From assembly GCF_038096165.1 (NCBI RefSeq), contig NZ_CP151076.1, positions 4,027,501 through 4,091,500 of the forward strand: a DNA stretch of 64,000 bases, written 5' to 3'. Below, piece after piece: positions 8,985 to 18,499 of this stretch. The DNA comes from Pseudomonas sp. G.S.17. GTDB taxonomy: Bacteria; Pseudomonadota; Gammaproteobacteria; Pseudomonadales; Pseudomonadaceae. Position 1 is the first letter of the stretch. The number at the start of each line of letters is the position of its first letter. The notes under the pieces are model-generated. The model did no database searches. It was given only the letters and a program-made list of their open reading frames with translations, and had not been told where the DNA came from. The position numbers and the translations under genes are program-made.

Positions 8985-10175
8985 ATGAAGCGATTTCTCG
9001 TGCTCGACAGCTTTCGCGGGCTGTGCGCCCTGGCGGTAGTGCTGCATCACTCCCACGCGCTGCAAAGCTTCACCGAACTGGCGTTTTTCAAACACGCCAA
9101 TTACCTGGTGAACTTCTTCTTCGTGCTCAGCGGCTTCGTACTCTTTCACATCTACGCCGACCGGCTCCAATCCTCGGCGCAGCTCAAGCGTTTCGTGATT
9201 GCGCGGATCTGTCGCCTTTATCCCTTGCACCTGGCGATGCTGCTGATCGCCTTGGGCCTGGAATGTCTGAAGATGGTCGCGGAACAGCGCGGGGTCAGTT
9301 TTGGCGTAGGCAGCTTTACCGGGGCAAAGGCGCCGGGGGAAATCCTGCCCAACCTGCTGTTGCTGCAATCCTGGTGGTCGGGATTCAATCAGATGTCGTT
9401 CAACTTTCCGTCGTGGAGCATCAGCGTCGAGTTTTATCTGTACCTGATCTTCGCCCTGGTGTTCGCTGTGTTGCCAAGCGTGTCGCGCAAGGTCTTCGCG
9501 GCCATTGCAGTCCTCGCGTTTGTTGCGCTGCATTTCAACAACGTGCTGTTTCCCGAAGGCGCACTGGTCGGGCTGGGCTGCTTCTTTACCGGTGCGCTGA
9601 CGTATCGGCTTTATGCCAGCTTCAAAGACTTGCAGGTCAGCGCGCCGGTCGCCACGGCCATGGAAGTACTGAGCCTGCTGACGGTTTACCTCGCAGTCAC
9701 GTTCAGCAGTCCCTCGCAGAACATTTCCCTGAGCCTATTGTTTTGCGCGGTCATCGCGGTGTTTGCATTCGAATCCGGCGGGCTGTCGACGCTGCTGCGC
9801 ACCCGGCTATTTAAGTGGGCGGGCATGCTGTCCTTTTCGATTTACATGACCCATTCCATCGTCATTCTGTTGCTGCAAATGGGCGTGATGCTGCTCGGCA
9901 AATTGACCGGTCAGACGCTGTTGATCGATATGGTCGGTCGTGAACCCGGCGAGCTGGTGCGTTACGTCAATACTGGCAGCACGCTGTTCGACAACCTGTT
10001 CGTTGTCATTGAGCTGGGTTCGGTGCTGGCGGTTTCGGTGCTGACCTATCGCTACATCGAATTGCCCGGCATCGAACTGGGCAAGCTTTGGGGCCGCAAG
10101 GCGACTGGGCACGCCGAGCCCGCTATCAAAGCCGAAACAGAAACCACGCCGATCAGCCGCGAAACAGCGTCCTGA
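8985..10175 (+). CDS. Acyltransferase-3 family membrane protein
   Basis: 396 residues from the ATG at 8985 (MKRFLVLDSFRGLCALAVVLHHSH), which has CAAGGA at a suitable distance; an upstream TTG extension is less likely. The start segment LDSFRGLCALAVVLHH contains the conserved arginine and histidine of integral-membrane O-acyltransferases (OafA/ExoZ type), which transfer acyl groups to extracellular polysaccharide, LPS or peptidoglycan sugars. About ten membrane helices follow, ending in a hydrophilic C-terminus. It is monocistronic, with a strong terminator at 10185-10218. The acceptor is unknown; no polysaccharide genes are nearby. Confidence 0.9.
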   Translation: MKRFLVLDSFRGLCALAVVLHHSHALQSFTELAFFKHANYLVNFFFVLSGFVLFHIYADRLQSSAQLKRFVIARICRLYPLHLAMLLIALGLECLKMVAEQRGVSFGVGSFTGAKAPGEILPNLLLLQSWWSGFNQMSFNFPSWSISVEFYLYLIFALVFAVLPSVSRKVFAAIAVLAFVALHFNNVLFPEGALVGLGCFFTGALTYRLYASFKDLQVSAPVATAMEVLSLLTVYLAVTFSSPSQNISLSLLFCAVIAVFAFESGGLSTLLRTRLFKWAGMLSFSIYMTHSIVILLLQMGVMLLGKLTGQTLLIDMVGREPGELVRYVNTGSTLFDNLFVVIELGSVLAVSVLTYRYIELPGIELGKLWGRKATGHAEPAIKAETETTPISRETAS

Positions 10176-10184
10176 TTCGCCGGC

Positions 10185-10218
10185 AAAAAAAAGCCCCTCA
10201 CGCGAGGGGCATTTTTTT
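10185..10218. terminator. Bidirectional Rho-independent terminator
   Basis: GCCCCTCACGCGAGGGGC hairpin (10193-10210) flanked by an A-run on the left and a T-run on the right, between the convergent acyltransferase and asd genes; it can serve both. Confidence 0.92.
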
Positions 10219-10232
10219 GGGCTTCTGGCGGA

Positions 10233-11345
10233 TCAACGCTCCAGCAGAATTCGCAGCATGCGACGCAGCGGCTCCGCGGCGCCCCACAACAGCTGGTCGC
10301 CAACGGTGAATGCGCCCAGGTATTGCGAACCCATGTTCAGCTTGCGCAGACGCCCCACCGGAATGCTCATGGTGCCGGTGACAGCAGTCGGGCTGAGCTC
10401 CTGGATGCTGGCCTCGCGATGGTTCGGCACCAGCTTGACCCAAGGGTTGTGCTGGCTGATCAAACCTTCGATGTCGGCGATTGGCACGTCTTTGTTCAGC
10501 TTGATGGTCAGCGCCTGGCTGTGGCAACGCATGGAACCGATCCGCACGCAGATGCCATCGACCGGAATCGGGCTCTTGAAGCGACCCAGAATCTTGTTGG
10601 TCTCGGCCTGGCCTTTCCATTCTTCACGGCTCTGGCCGTTCGGCAATTCCTTGTCGATCCACGGGATCAGGCTGCCAGCCAATGGCACGCCGAAGTTTTC
10701 CGTCGGGAAAGCATCGCTGCGCATGGCGGCCGCGACCTTGCGGTCGATGTCCAGAATCGCGCTGGACGGGTTCGCCAGCTCGTCGGCGACTGCCGCGTGG
10801 GTGGCGCCCATCTGCTTGATCAGCTCACGCATGTTCTGCGCGCCGGCACCGGAAGCCGCCTGATACGTCATGGCGTTCATCCACTCCACCAGACCGGCTT
10901 CGAACAGCCCGCCCAGGCCCATCAGCATCAGGCTGACCGTGCAGTTGCCGCCGATGTAATTCTTGGTGCCCGCGTCGAGCTGCTGATCAATGACCTTGCG
11001 GTTCACCGGATCGAGCACGATCACTGCATCGTCCTGCATGCGCAGGCTGGACGCTGCGTCGATCCAGTAACCCTGCCAACCGGCCTCGCGCAGTTTCGGG
11101 AACACCTCATTGGTGTAGTCGCCGCCCTGGCAGGTCAGAATCACGTCAAGGGTTTTCAGCTCATCGATGCTGTAGGCATCCTTGAGCGGCGCAACGTCCT
11201 TGCCCACAGCAGGGCCTTGGCCACCGACGTTGGAGGTGGTGAAGAATACCGGCTCGATCAGATCGAAATCCTGCTCTTCCAGCATCCGCTGCATGAGCAC
11301 GGAACCGACCATGCCGCGCCAACCGATCAGACCTACACGTTTCAT
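10233..11345 (-). CDS. asd: Aspartate-semialdehyde dehydrogenase
   Basis: 370 residues, standard for the gamma-proteobacterial enzyme. Reduces aspartyl-4-phosphate to aspartate 4-semialdehyde with NADPH, feeding lysine/diaminopimelate, threonine and methionine synthesis. The N-terminal nucleotide-binding motif [14 protein letters not shown], the catalytic cysteine in [11 protein letters not shown] and the segment [15 protein letters not shown] are visible. It lies 69 bp downstream of leuB in the same direction, as in other pseudomonads, but a terminator hairpin separates them, so asd should have its own promoter or depend on read-through. Ribosome-binding site AAGGGTG precedes the ATG at 11345. 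Confidence 0.97.
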   Translation of the reverse strand: MKRVGLIGWRGMVGSVLMQRMLEEQDFDLIEPVFFTTSNVGGQGPAVGKDVAPLKDAYSIDELKTLDVILTCQGGDYTNEVFPKLREAGWQGYWIDAASSLRMQDDAVIVLDPVNRKVIDQQLDAGTKNYIGGNCTVSLMLMGLGGLFEAGLVEWMNAMTYQAASGAGAQNMRELIKQMGATHAAVADELANPSSAILDIDRKVAAAMRSDAFPTENFGVPLAGSLIPWIDKELPNGQSREEWKGQAETNKILGRFKSPIPVDGICVRIGSMRCHSQALTIKLNKDVPIADIEGLISQHNPWVKLVPNHREASIQELSPTAVTGTMSIPVGRLRKLNMGSQYLGAFTVGDQLLWGAAEPLRRMLRILLER

Positions 11346-11361
11346 CGCAACTACACCCTTA

Positions 11362-11404
11362 CAAAAAGTGGGACCGCTGCTTTCGATGTCGAAAGTTGCA
11401 GCGG
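11362..11404 (-). terminator. Terminator downstream of leuB
   Basis: Hairpin CCGCTGC-TTTCG / CGAAA-GTTGCAGCGG (11374-11404), followed on the minus strand by a short T-run (A-run at 11363-11367 on the plus strand). It lies between leuB and asd and is likely to end or attenuate the leu transcript. Confidence 0.7.
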
Positions 11405-11414
11405 GCCCGAGATA

Positions 11415-12497
11415 TTACAGATTGCGCAGCGCGGCGACTACCGCATCGCCCATTTCCTGCGTACCGACTTTGGCATTGCCTGCCGACCAGATATCACCCG
11501 TGCGCAGGCCTTGATCCAGCACCAGACTCACGGCCTTCTCGATGGCATCGGCGGCAACGGTCTGGTTGAAGCTGTAACGCAGCATCATCGAGACCGACAG
11601 GATAGTCGCCAACGGGTTGGCAATGCCTTGTCCGGCGATATCCGGTGCAGAACCGTGACACGGCTCGTACATGCCTTTGTTGTTGGCATCCAGCGAGGCG
11701 GACGGCAGCATGCCGATGGAACCGGTGAGCATCGAGGCCTCGTCGGACAGAATGTCGCCGAACAGGTTATCGGTGACGATCACGTCGAATTGCTTCGGCG
11801 CGCGCACCAGTTGCATGGCGGCATTGTCGACGTACATGTGGCTCAGCTCGACGTCAGGGTAATCCTTGGCCACTTGCTCAACCACTTCACGCCACAGCTG
11901 GCTGGAGGCAAGTACGTTGGCCTTGTCCACCGAGCACAGTTTCTTGCCGCGCACCCGCGCCATGTCGAAACCGACGCGGGCGATGCGACGGATTTCGCTT
12001 TCGCTGTACGGCAGCGTGTCGTAAGCCTGACGCTCGCCGTTGTCCAGCACGCGGGTGCCGCGCGGTGCGCCGAAGTAGATCCCGCCAGTCAATTCCCGAA
12101 CGATCAGGATATCCAGACCGGCAACGATTTCAGCCTTGAGGCTCGACGCGTCTGCCAGTTGCGGATAAAGGATGGCCGGACGCAGGTTACCGAACAGGCC
12201 CAGTTGCGCACGAATCTTCAGCAGGCCGCGTTCCGGACGGATGTCGCGCTCGATGGTGTCCCATTTCGGGCCGCCTACGGCGCCAAGCAATACGGCATCG
12301 GCAGCACGGGCGCGATCCAGGGTTTCGTCGGCCAACGGCACGCCGTGTTTGTCGATGGCTGCGCCGCCGATCAGGTCATGGCTGAGCTCGAAGCCCAGTT
12401 GATACTTCTCGTTGGCGAGTTCCAGCACCTTGACCGCTTCGGTCATGATTTCCGGACCAATGCCATCACCTGGGAGAATCAGAATCTGCTTGCTCAT
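11415..12497 (-). CDS. leuB: 3-isopropylmalate dehydrogenase
   Basis: 360 residues. Oxidises and decarboxylates (2R,3S)-3-isopropylmalate with NAD+ in leucine synthesis. The family signature [26 protein letters not shown] holds the metal-binding aspartates; [11 protein letters not shown] starts the protein and [15 protein letters not shown] binds NAD. Third leucine gene of the minus-strand series leuC-leuD-methyltransferase-leuB. Ribosome-binding site TGAGGAT is seen upstream of the ATG at 12497. Confidence 0.98.
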   Translation of the reverse strand: MSKQILILPGDGIGPEIMTEAVKVLELANEKYQLGFELSHDLIGGAAIDKHGVPLADETLDRARAADAVLLGAVGGPKWDTIERDIRPERGLLKIRAQLGLFGNLRPAILYPQLADASSLKAEIVAGLDILIVRELTGGIYFGAPRGTRVLDNGERQAYDTLPYSESEIRRIARVGFDMARVRGKKLCSVDKANVLASSQLWREVVEQVAKDYPDVELSHMYVDNAAMQLVRAPKQFDVIVTDNLFGDILSDEASMLTGSIGMLPSASLDANNKGMYEPCHGSAPDIAGQGIANPLATILSVSMMLRYSFNQTVAADAIEKAVSLVLDQGLRTGDIWSAGNAKVGTQEMGDAVVAALRNL

Positions 12498-12517
12498 AAC
12501 ATCCTCAAATTTTTATT

Positions 12518-12540
12518 GCGGCGCTGTGCATCAGCGCCGC
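12518..12540 (-). other. Hairpin between methyltransferase and leuB
   Basis: Perfect stem GCGGCGCT/AGCGCCGC with a seven-base loop. On the minus strand it is followed by AATAAAAATTT and not a clean T-run, so it resembles an RNA-processing or stability hairpin more than a terminator. Confidence 0.5.
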
Positions 12541-12548
12541 TATGAAAA

Positions 12549-13313
12549 CTAGCGTTCGGCCCACAAAACCAGTACATCGGTACTGAATGAACCGTCGGCG
12601 GCAATCTCGAAATACTCGCGCACTTCGGCGCCCATGGCCTGCTGCAACTCGCGAATCGCCACGCGCAGGGCTTGCGGCGTGCGCATGCGCTCAACCCAGG
12701 AGCTGTATTCCAGGTGCAGCCGCTGACGACTGTGACTGCGAGTGAACAGGCCGGCTTCACTGACCTGACGCAACCATTCACCCGCCGAGTAATCCCGAAC
12801 GTGACTGGTGTCGCGCAGCACTTCGACGGTCTGCAAATACGTGTCCAGCAGCGGACTGCCCGGCGACATGACATCAATGAACGCTGCCACGCCGCCCGGT
12901 TTCAGTACGCGACGCACTTCGCGCAAGGCCAGGCCAAGATCGCTCCAGTGATGCGCCGAATAGCGGCTGAACACGAAGTCGAACTCACCGTCCGCGAAGG
13001 GCAAACGCTCTGCTGCGCCGCACACGGTGCTGATATTGCCCAGCCCGCGATCCTGCGCGGCAGCGGCAACCACATCGAGCATTTGCTGCGAAAGGTCATA
13101 CGCTACCACTTCGCCAACCGCCGGGGCGACATGAAAGCTCACGTGGCCAGCGCCGCAACCCAGGTCCAGCACCCGCGCATCGCTGCGCCCCGCCACTTGC
13201 GCCTGCAGCAGCGCGAACTCAGTGCCTTGAGCGTGCACGGCACTGCTCAGATAGGCCGCGGCCTGTTCACCAAATTGACGTTGTACGACTTGCGTATGGG
13301 CGGTGCTGGTCAT
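12549..13313 (-). CDS. Class I SAM-dependent methyltransferase (UbiE/Coq5-like), within the leu series
   Basis: 254 residues. Motif I VLDLGCGAGHVSFHVA binds S-adenosylmethionine; EVVAYDLSQQMLDVV gives the acidic residue after strand 2, and REVRRVLKPGGVAAFIDVMSPG is the post-motif region common to UbiE-like enzymes. It lies between leuD and leuB, reading in the same direction, an arrangement conserved in pseudomonads, although no step of leucine synthesis needs a methyltransferase. The substrate is unknown. Start at 13313 (MTSTAHTQVVQRQFGEQAAAYL). Confidence 0.9.
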   Translation of the reverse strand: MTSTAHTQVVQRQFGEQAAAYLSSAVHAQGTEFALLQAQVAGRSDARVLDLGCGAGHVSFHVAPAVGEVVAYDLSQQMLDVVAAAAQDRGLGNISTVCGAAERLPFADGEFDFVFSRYSAHHWSDLGLALREVRRVLKPGGVAAFIDVMSPGSPLLDTYLQTVEVLRDTSHVRDYSAGEWLRQVSEAGLFTRSHSRQRLHLEYSSWVERMRTPQALRVAIRELQQAMGAEVREYFEIAADGSFSTDVLVLWAER

Positions 13314-13347
13314 TGGCTGCTTCCCAAGAAAAACTGGATATTCCCCG

Positions 13348-13372
13348 TTGGAGCGAGGCTTGCCCGCGAAGG
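13348..13372. repeat. Single REP sequence
   Basis: TTGGAGCGAGGCTTGCCCGCGAAGG, an unpaired and slightly diverged REP unit in the 75-bp gap between leuD and the methyltransferase gene. Confidence 0.7.
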
Positions 13373-13388
13373 CGGTTATGTAGCTTTA

Positions 13389-14030
13389 TCAGCCGCGAAA
13401 CAACCACGGCTGACTGGCTCGATGCTTACTCTCGAAGGTGGCAATTGCCTCGCCGTCCTTGAGCGTCAGGCCGATGTCGTCCAGGCCTTCGAGCAGGCAG
13501 TGCTTGCGGAACGCGTCGATCTCGAAGCTCAAGACCTTGCCGTCCGGGCGCGTCACAGTCTGCGAGGCCAGATCAACATTGAGCTGGTAGCCAGGAGTGG
13601 CCTCAACCTGCTGGAACAGCTCATCCACATCGGCTTCGTCGAGAATGATCGGCAACAGGCCGTTCTTGAAGCTGTTGTTGAAGAAGATGTCAGCAAAGCT
13701 TGGCGCGATGATCGCGCAGAAACCATATTCTTCCAGCGCCCACGGCGCGTGCTCGCGGCTGGAGCCGCAGCCGAAGTTTTCCCGGGCCAGCAATACGCTG
13801 GCGCCTTGATAGCGCGCGTCATTGAGCACGAAATCCGGGTTCAGCGGACGCTTGGAGTTGTCCTGATACGGTTGCCCGACATCCAGGTAACGCCATTCAT
13901 CGAACAGGTTCGGGCCGAAACCCGTGCGCTTGATCGACTTCAAGAATTGCTTGGGGATGATCTGGTCGGTATCGACGTTGGCACGATCCAGAGGAGCGAC
14001 AAGGCCGGTGTGCTGTGTAAAGGCTTTCAT
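13389..14030 (-). CDS. leuD: 3-isopropylmalate dehydratase small subunit
   Basis: 213 residues. Partner of LeuC in the isomerisation of 2-isopropylmalate to 3-isopropylmalate. The swivel-domain motifs [13 protein letters not shown] and [18 protein letters not shown] are clear. It starts 10 bp after the leuC stop codon with an AAGGAG-type ribosome-binding site, so the subunits are co-translated. Confidence 0.98.
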   Translation of the reverse strand: MKAFTQHTGLVAPLDRANVDTDQIIPKQFLKSIKRTGFGPNLFDEWRYLDVGQPYQDNSKRPLNPDFVLNDARYQGASVLLARENFGCGSSREHAPWALEEYGFCAIIAPSFADIFFNNSFKNGLLPIILDEADVDELFQQVEATPGYQLNVDLASQTVTRPDGKVLSFEIDAFRKHCLLEGLDDIGLTLKDGEAIATFESKHRASQPWLFRG

Positions 14031-14040
14031 GCTGGGCTCC

Positions 14041-15465
14041 TTAGTGCTGAATCAAATCACGGACGTCGACGAAACGACCATTCACGGCGGCTGCGGCAGC
14101 CATCGCCGGGCTGACCAGGTGCGTGCGGCCACCGGCGCCTTGACGGCCTTCGAAGTTGCGGTTCGACGTGGAAGCGCAGTGTTCGCCGCTTTCCAGGCGA
14201 TCCGGGTTCATCGCCAGGCACATCGAGCAGCCCGGCTCACGCCATTCGAAACCTGCCTCGATGAAGATCTTGTCCAGACCTTCCTTCTCGGCTTGTGCCT
14301 TGACCAGACCTGAACCCGGCACGACGATCGCCTGCTTGATGGTCGAAGCCACTTTGCGGCCTTTGGCGATATCCGCCGCAGCGCGCAAGTCTTCGATACG
14401 CGAGTTAGTGCAGGAACCGATAAATACCCGATCCAGCTGGATATCGGTGATCGCCTGATTGGCCTTGAGGCCCATGTATTTCAAGGCACGCTCGATGGAG
14501 TCACGCTTGACCAGATCCGTTTCCTTGGCCGGGTCCGGGACGTTCTGATCGACAGCAAGAACCATTTCCGGAGACGTACCCCAGCTGACTTGCGGTTTGA
14601 TCTGGGTCGCGTCGAGAGTCACCACGGTGTCGAAGTGCGCATCGGCGTCGGAAACCAGATCTTTCCAGGCTTCAACCGCCATGTCCCATTGCTCGCCTTT
14701 AGGTGCGAAAGGACGACCCTTGACGTAGGCAACAGTCTTTTCATCGGTAGCCACAAGGCCGACACGGGCACCGGCTTCGATGGACATGTTGCAGATGGTC
14801 ATGCGCCCTTCCACCGACAGATCGCGGATCGCGCTGCCAGCAAACTCAATGGCGTGGCCATTGCCGCCAGCGGTGCCGATCTTGCCGATCACCGCCAGGA
14901 CGATGTCTTTGGCCGTCACGCCGAACGGCAGCTTGCCTTCGACCGACACCAGCATGTTTTTCATTTTCTTGGCGACCAGACACTGAGTGGCGAGCACGTG
15001 CTCAACCTCGGAAGTGCCGATGCCGTGGGCCAATGCGCCAAATGCGCCGTGGGTGGAAGTGTGCGAGTCGCCGCAGACCACGGTCATGCCCGGCAAGGTT
15101 GCGCCCTGCTCCGGACCGATCACGTGAACGATGCCCTGGCGCACGTCATTCATCTTGAATTCGGTGATGCCATATTCATCGCAATTGTCGTCCAGGGTCT
15201 GAACCTGCAGGCGGGAAACCTGATCGGCAATGGCTTCGATACCGCCTTTGCGCTCAGGGGTCGTCGGTACGTTGTGGTCCGGGGTCGCGATGTTGGCATC
15301 AATCCGCCATGGCTTGCGCCCGGCCAGACGCAGACCTTCGAAGGCTTGCGGCGAAGTCACTTCGTGGATGATGTGACGATCGATATAAATCAGCGACGAG
15401 CCATCGTCCCGTCGCTTGACTTCGTGGGCTTCCCAGAGCTTGTCGTACAGCGTTTTGCCGGTCAT
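14041..15465 (-). CDS. leuC: 3-isopropylmalate dehydratase large subunit
   Basis: 474 residues from the ATG at 15465 ([16 protein letters not shown]), preceded by GAGGA; a GTG two codons upstream is a less likely start. Aconitase-family subunit carrying a [4Fe-4S] cluster: cluster cysteines appear in [15 protein letters not shown] and in [43 protein letters not shown] is the aconitase signature. First gene of the leucine operon, divergent from the LysR regulator at 15608. Confidence 0.98.
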   Translation of the reverse strand: MTGKTLYDKLWEAHEVKRRDDGSSLIYIDRHIIHEVTSPQAFEGLRLAGRKPWRIDANIATPDHNVPTTPERKGGIEAIADQVSRLQVQTLDDNCDEYGITEFKMNDVRQGIVHVIGPEQGATLPGMTVVCGDSHTSTHGAFGALAHGIGTSEVEHVLATQCLVAKKMKNMLVSVEGKLPFGVTAKDIVLAVIGKIGTAGGNGHAIEFAGSAIRDLSVEGRMTICNMSIEAGARVGLVATDEKTVAYVKGRPFAPKGEQWDMAVEAWKDLVSDADAHFDTVVTLDATQIKPQVSWGTSPEMVLAVDQNVPDPAKETDLVKRDSIERALKYMGLKANQAITDIQLDRVFIGSCTNSRIEDLRAAADIAKGRKVASTIKQAIVVPGSGLVKAQAEKEGLDKIFIEAGFEWREPGCSMCLAMNPDRLESGEHCASTSNRNFEGRQGAGGRTHLVSPAMAAAAAVNGRFVDVRDLIQH

Positions 15466-15544
15466 TGGCACATCCTCATCAGCGTATTTCTATGCTTTGG
15501 GCAATCGACTCGATGACCCTTTAGCTTGTGCGGACATGCTATGG

Positions 15545-15573
15545 AATATGCTTAAATAACTCAAATTCATATT
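15545..15573. promoter_or_regulatory. Dyad in the leuC / LysR divergent promoter region
   Basis: Inverted repeat AATATG (15545-15550) and CATATT (15568-15573) in a very AT-rich stretch between the two divergent starts. Position suits a LysR binding site, though the region's base composition makes short AT dyads easy to find. Confidence 0.35.
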
Positions 15574-15607
15574 TTTCATGCTTTGGATAACCAACTGGAA
15601 TCTGACA

Positions 15608-16486
15608 ATGGATCTGGCCAACCTGAACGCGTTTATTGCCATTGCTGAAACCGGCAGCTTCTCGGGTGCCGGCGAGCGCCTGCACTTGACCCAACCCGCG
15701 ATCAGCAAGCGTATCGCCGGTCTGGAGCAGCAGCTCAATGTGCGTTTGTTTGATCGACTGGGCCGCGAAGTCAGCCTGACGGAAGCGGGAAGAGCCTTGC
15801 TGCCAAGGGCTTATCAGATCATCGATGTGCTGGAAGACACCCGCCGCGCACTGACCAATCTCACCGGCGAAGTGACCGGACGCCTGACGCTAGCCACCAG
15901 CCACCACATCGGCCTGCATCGGCTTCCTCCTCTATTAAGGGAATTCACCCGCCTGTACCCACTGGTGGCGCTGGATATTCAGTTTCTCGATTCGGAAGTG
16001 GCCTACGAAGAAATTCTCCACGGACGCGCCGAGCTGGCGGTGATCACCCTCGCACCTGATCCGCACCACCTGATCAAGGCCGTACCGGTCTGGGAAGACC
16101 CGCTGGACTTTGTTGCGGCCCCGGAACATCCGCTGGCCAACAGCGGCCCGATGACGCTGCAAAACATCGTTCGCTACCCGGCGGTATTCCCCGGCAACAA
16201 CACCTTTACCCACCATATCGTCAGCGGCCTTTGCGAAGCCCAGGGCCTCAAACCCGATATCGCCATGAGCACCAACTATCTGGAGACGATCAAAATGATG
16301 GTCTCCATCGGCCTGGCCTGGAGCGTACTGCCGCGCACCATGCTCGATGAACAAGTGGCGCGCATTCCCCTGCCCGGCATCCAGCTCACCCGGCATCTGG
16401 GGTACATCCTGCATACCGAGCGCACGCTGTCCAATGCGGCGCGGGCGTTTATGGGGTTGTTGGATGGGCAGGTTTCAGGCTCGTAA
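15608..16486 (+). CDS. LysR-family regulator divergent from leuCD
   Basis: 292 residues from the ATG at 15608 (MDLANLNAFIAIAETGSFSGAGERLHLTQPAISKRIAGLEQ), which fits the family start exactly; an in-frame ATG at 15578 would add ten residues ahead of the helix-turn-helix. DNA-binding domain at about 1-60 and a substrate-binding domain at about 88-290 (LYPLVALDIQFLDSEVAYEEILHGRAELAVI). Divergent transcription from the leucine operon suggests it regulates leuC onward (inference); the co-inducer cannot be told from sequence. Confidence 0.93.
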   Translation: MDLANLNAFIAIAETGSFSGAGERLHLTQPAISKRIAGLEQQLNVRLFDRLGREVSLTEAGRALLPRAYQIIDVLEDTRRALTNLTGEVTGRLTLATSHHIGLHRLPPLLREFTRLYPLVALDIQFLDSEVAYEEILHGRAELAVITLAPDPHHLIKAVPVWEDPLDFVAAPEHPLANSGPMTLQNIVRYPAVFPGNNTFTHHIVSGLCEAQGLKPDIAMSTNYLETIKMMVSIGLAWSVLPRTMLDEQVARIPLPGIQLTRHLGYILHTERTLSNAARAFMGLLDGQVSGS

Positions 16487-16497
16487 ACCTGAAACAG

Positions 16498-16533
16498 AAA
16501 AGGCGCCCGAACAGACTGTGTGAAGGCGCCTTT
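16498..16533. terminator. Bidirectional terminator hairpin
   Basis: AAAGGCGCC (16498-16506) pairs with GGCGCCTTT (16525-16533) around an 18-base loop, between the convergent LysR and Hsp20 genes. Confidence 0.75.
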
Positions 16534-16558
16534 CCCGACTGCAATATCAATCAACCAA

Positions 16559-16921
16559 TCAACTTCCGTTGGTTTCCAAAATCTGCTGCCCATTGATAGG
16601 GATGCGTTTGGCCTTGGCTTCTTCAGGAGTCTGCCGCAGCAGGTCGATGGTCAGCAGGCCGTTGGCAAGCCCTGCATTGCGGACCTCGACGTGGTCGGCA
16701 AGACGGAAGGACAGTTTGAACGCACGCTCTGCGATGCCTTGATGCAGATAAGTCACGTTGTCCTTTTCCTGGTTCTGCGCACCGGTGTCGCGCTCGCCGC
16801 TGGCAATGGTCAGCACACCTTTCTCAACCTGCAAGTCAGGTTCTTCCTCCTGGAAGCCGGCCTCCGCGATGACGATGCGGTATTTGTCTTCGGCCAGTAA
16901 TCCGCGACCCGAATCCGGCAT
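16559..16921 (-). CDS. Hsp20 small heat-shock protein, N-terminally truncated (IbpA-like remnant)
   Basis: 120 residues from an ATG at 16921. The alpha-crystallin domain is recognisable from DKYRIVIAEAGFQEEE, LQVEKGVLTIASGERD and YLHQGIAERAFKLSFRLADHVEV to the end (GLLTIDLLRQTPEEAKAKRIPING). Full-length IbpA-type proteins have about 40 more residues before DKYRI; here only MPDSGRGLLAE precedes it, and dusC ends 59 bp upstream, leaving no room for the missing part. No heat-shock promoter or ROSE-type thermometer was recognised upstream. It may be a decaying paralogue, or a short variant that still folds but lacks the oligomer-forming N-terminus. Confidence 0.7.
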   Translation of the reverse strand: MPDSGRGLLAEDKYRIVIAEAGFQEEEPDLQVEKGVLTIASGERDTGAQNQEKDNVTYLHQGIAERAFKLSFRLADHVEVRNAGLANGLLTIDLLRQTPEEAKAKRIPINGQQILETNGS

Positions 16922-16980
16922 CGCGTAGTCCCCAAGCCAGGGTCGGCCATTCGCTTTTCAAAAGGTTATTTTCAGATTTT

Positions 16981-17940
16981 TTATGGCCGTTCGTCGGCGC
17001 CAACACCGAGCAGCAAACCGATGCGCTCGCAGTCGGTTTCCCGGCGCAGGGCGTCGAATAACGTGGTGGCTTCAGGGTAGCTTTTGGTCAGCAGCGCCAG
17101 CCATTGCTTGAGGCGGCCGGGCGCCTGGATCAGGGTCATTTTCTTCACGCAGTGCTGCCAGAACACCCGCAGCATCGGTTGCAGCTCGGCCCAGGTCATG
17201 GGGATCACTTCTTCGCCCGCCTGCGCGGCTGCGATTTGCCGGGCAAGATCCGGGCGCGCCACCAACCCGCGACCGATCATGATGTCCCTGGCGCCGCAGA
17301 TTTCCTGGCAGCGGCGCCAATCGTCCACGGTCCAGATTTCGCCGTTGGCAACCACCGGAACCTTGACCACCTCCTGAATGCGCGCGATCCATTCCCAATG
17401 CGCAGGCGGCTTGTAGCCATCGACCTTGGTGCGCGCATGCACCACGATTTGCTCCGCCCCACCGTCGGCCAGCGCCCGCGCGCAATCCAGCGCGAGATCG
17501 GTGCTGTCGAAGCCCAGCCGCATCTTGGCCGTTACCGGGATGTGTTTCGGCACGCCTCGGCGCACGTGTTCGAGGATGGTGTGGAGTAATTCGGGCTCTT
17601 TGAGCAGGACCGCGCCGCCTCGGGAGCGATTGACGGTCTTGGCCGGGCAACCGAAGTTGAGGTCCAGCACCGGCGCGCCGAGTTCACAGGCAAAGGCCGC
17701 GTTTTCCGCCAGGCAGACCGGATCAGAGCCCAGTAATTGCAGACGCAGCGGCGTACCGGCCTCGGTCTTCGCGCCGTTATGAAACTCGGAGGCGTATTTG
17801 TAGAAGTAGTGGGCCGGCATCAACCGCTCGGATACCCGGATGAATTCAGTCACGCACCAGTCGATGCCGCCGACTTTCGTCAGAGCGTCGCGCAGGATGT
17901 CGTCGACCAACCCCTCCATGGGCGCCAGAGCAATTTGCAT
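16981..17940 (-). CDS. dusC: tRNA-dihydrouridine(16) synthase
   Basis: 319 residues. FMN-dependent reduction of U16 in tRNA. The start [21 protein letters not shown] is DusC-like, and [26 protein letters not shown] holds the catalytic cysteine; [16 protein letters not shown] and GNGEIW-type [11 protein letters not shown] are family segments. Cytosolic. A second Dus gene, dusA, lies at 39583-40590. Followed at 27 bp upstream by the thioesterase gene, in the same direction. Confidence 0.94.
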   Translation of the reverse strand: MQIALAPMEGLVDDILRDALTKVGGIDWCVTEFIRVSERLMPAHYFYKYASEFHNGAKTEAGTPLRLQLLGSDPVCLAENAAFACELGAPVLDLNFGCPAKTVNRSRGGAVLLKEPELLHTILEHVRRGVPKHIPVTAKMRLGFDSTDLALDCARALADGGAEQIVVHARTKVDGYKPPAHWEWIARIQEVVKVPVVANGEIWTVDDWRRCQEICGARDIMIGRGLVARPDLARQIAAAQAGEEVIPMTWAELQPMLRVFWQHCVKKMTLIQAPGRLKQWLALLTKSYPEATTLFDALRRETDCERIGLLLGVGADERP

Positions 17941-17967
17941 GGGTCACACTCGAAAAAGTCCGGCAGT

Positions 17968-18417
17968 TTACGGCGCAACGACCGGATTGGAAACCATCGC
18001 CGGACCGTAGCCCTCGATGAACTCCGCTGGCATGCGCTTGGGCTTGCCGCTGGACAGCTCGATGCAGACAAAAGTGGTCTGGGCGCGCAGCAAGGTTTGG
18101 CCGTCGCTGGGACGGCGTAGCTGAAAGCATCGGGTCATTTTCAGGCGACGATCCCAATCGATGATCCAGGTCGCCAATTGCAGCTCGTCGTCTTCATAGG
18201 CGCTGGCCAGATAGTCGATTTCATGGCGGACCACGGCCATGGCGCGGTCCAGTCGCCGGTATTCAGTGAGGTCCAGCCCCAACTGCTGCGAGTGGCGCCA
18301 GGCGCAGCGCTCTAGCCAGGTGACATAGACCGCATTATTGGCATGACCCAAACCATCAATATCATCTGCCGCCACATTAAGGTCGATGACAAACGGTGTC
18401 GCCCTATCCCAGACCAT
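17968..18417 (-). CDS. Acyl-CoA thioesterase, hotdog (4HBT) family
   Basis: 149 residues from the ATG at 18417 (MVWDRATPFVIDLNVAADD), preceded by GGGAG; an upstream ATG at 18453 is open but lacks this site. The hotdog motif DIDGLGHANNAVYVTWLERCAW contains the Asp/His/Asn arrangement of YbgC/FcbC-like thioesterases, which hydrolyse acyl-CoA or acyl-ACP thioesters. Reads into dusC with a 27-bp gap, so probably cotranscribed. The natural acyl chain is unknown. Confidence 0.88.
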   Translation of the reverse strand: MVWDRATPFVIDLNVAADDIDGLGHANNAVYVTWLERCAWRHSQQLGLDLTEYRRLDRAMAVVRHEIDYLASAYEDDELQLATWIIDWDRRLKMTRCFQLRRPSDGQTLLRAQTTFVCIELSSGKPKRMPAEFIEGYGPAMVSNPVVAP

Positions 18418-18499
18418 GCTCACTCCCTTCAGGCTGCTGTCGATGACGTACATAAGCCAGCCAGTGTAACCAAAGTCCGGGAAGTGTCACGTCAGGCCA

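Noticed and set aside
10323..12545. 740-codon open frame on the plus strand across asd and leuB
   Set aside because: Lies antisense to two well-recognised genes; its amino-acid composition (His, Arg, Gln, Asp-rich) is that of a high-GC shadow frame and no family is recognisable.
12672..14114. 480-codon plus-strand frame opposite the methyltransferase and leuD
   Set aside because: Shadow of two real genes, crosses their intergenic gap, no ribosome-binding site or domain.
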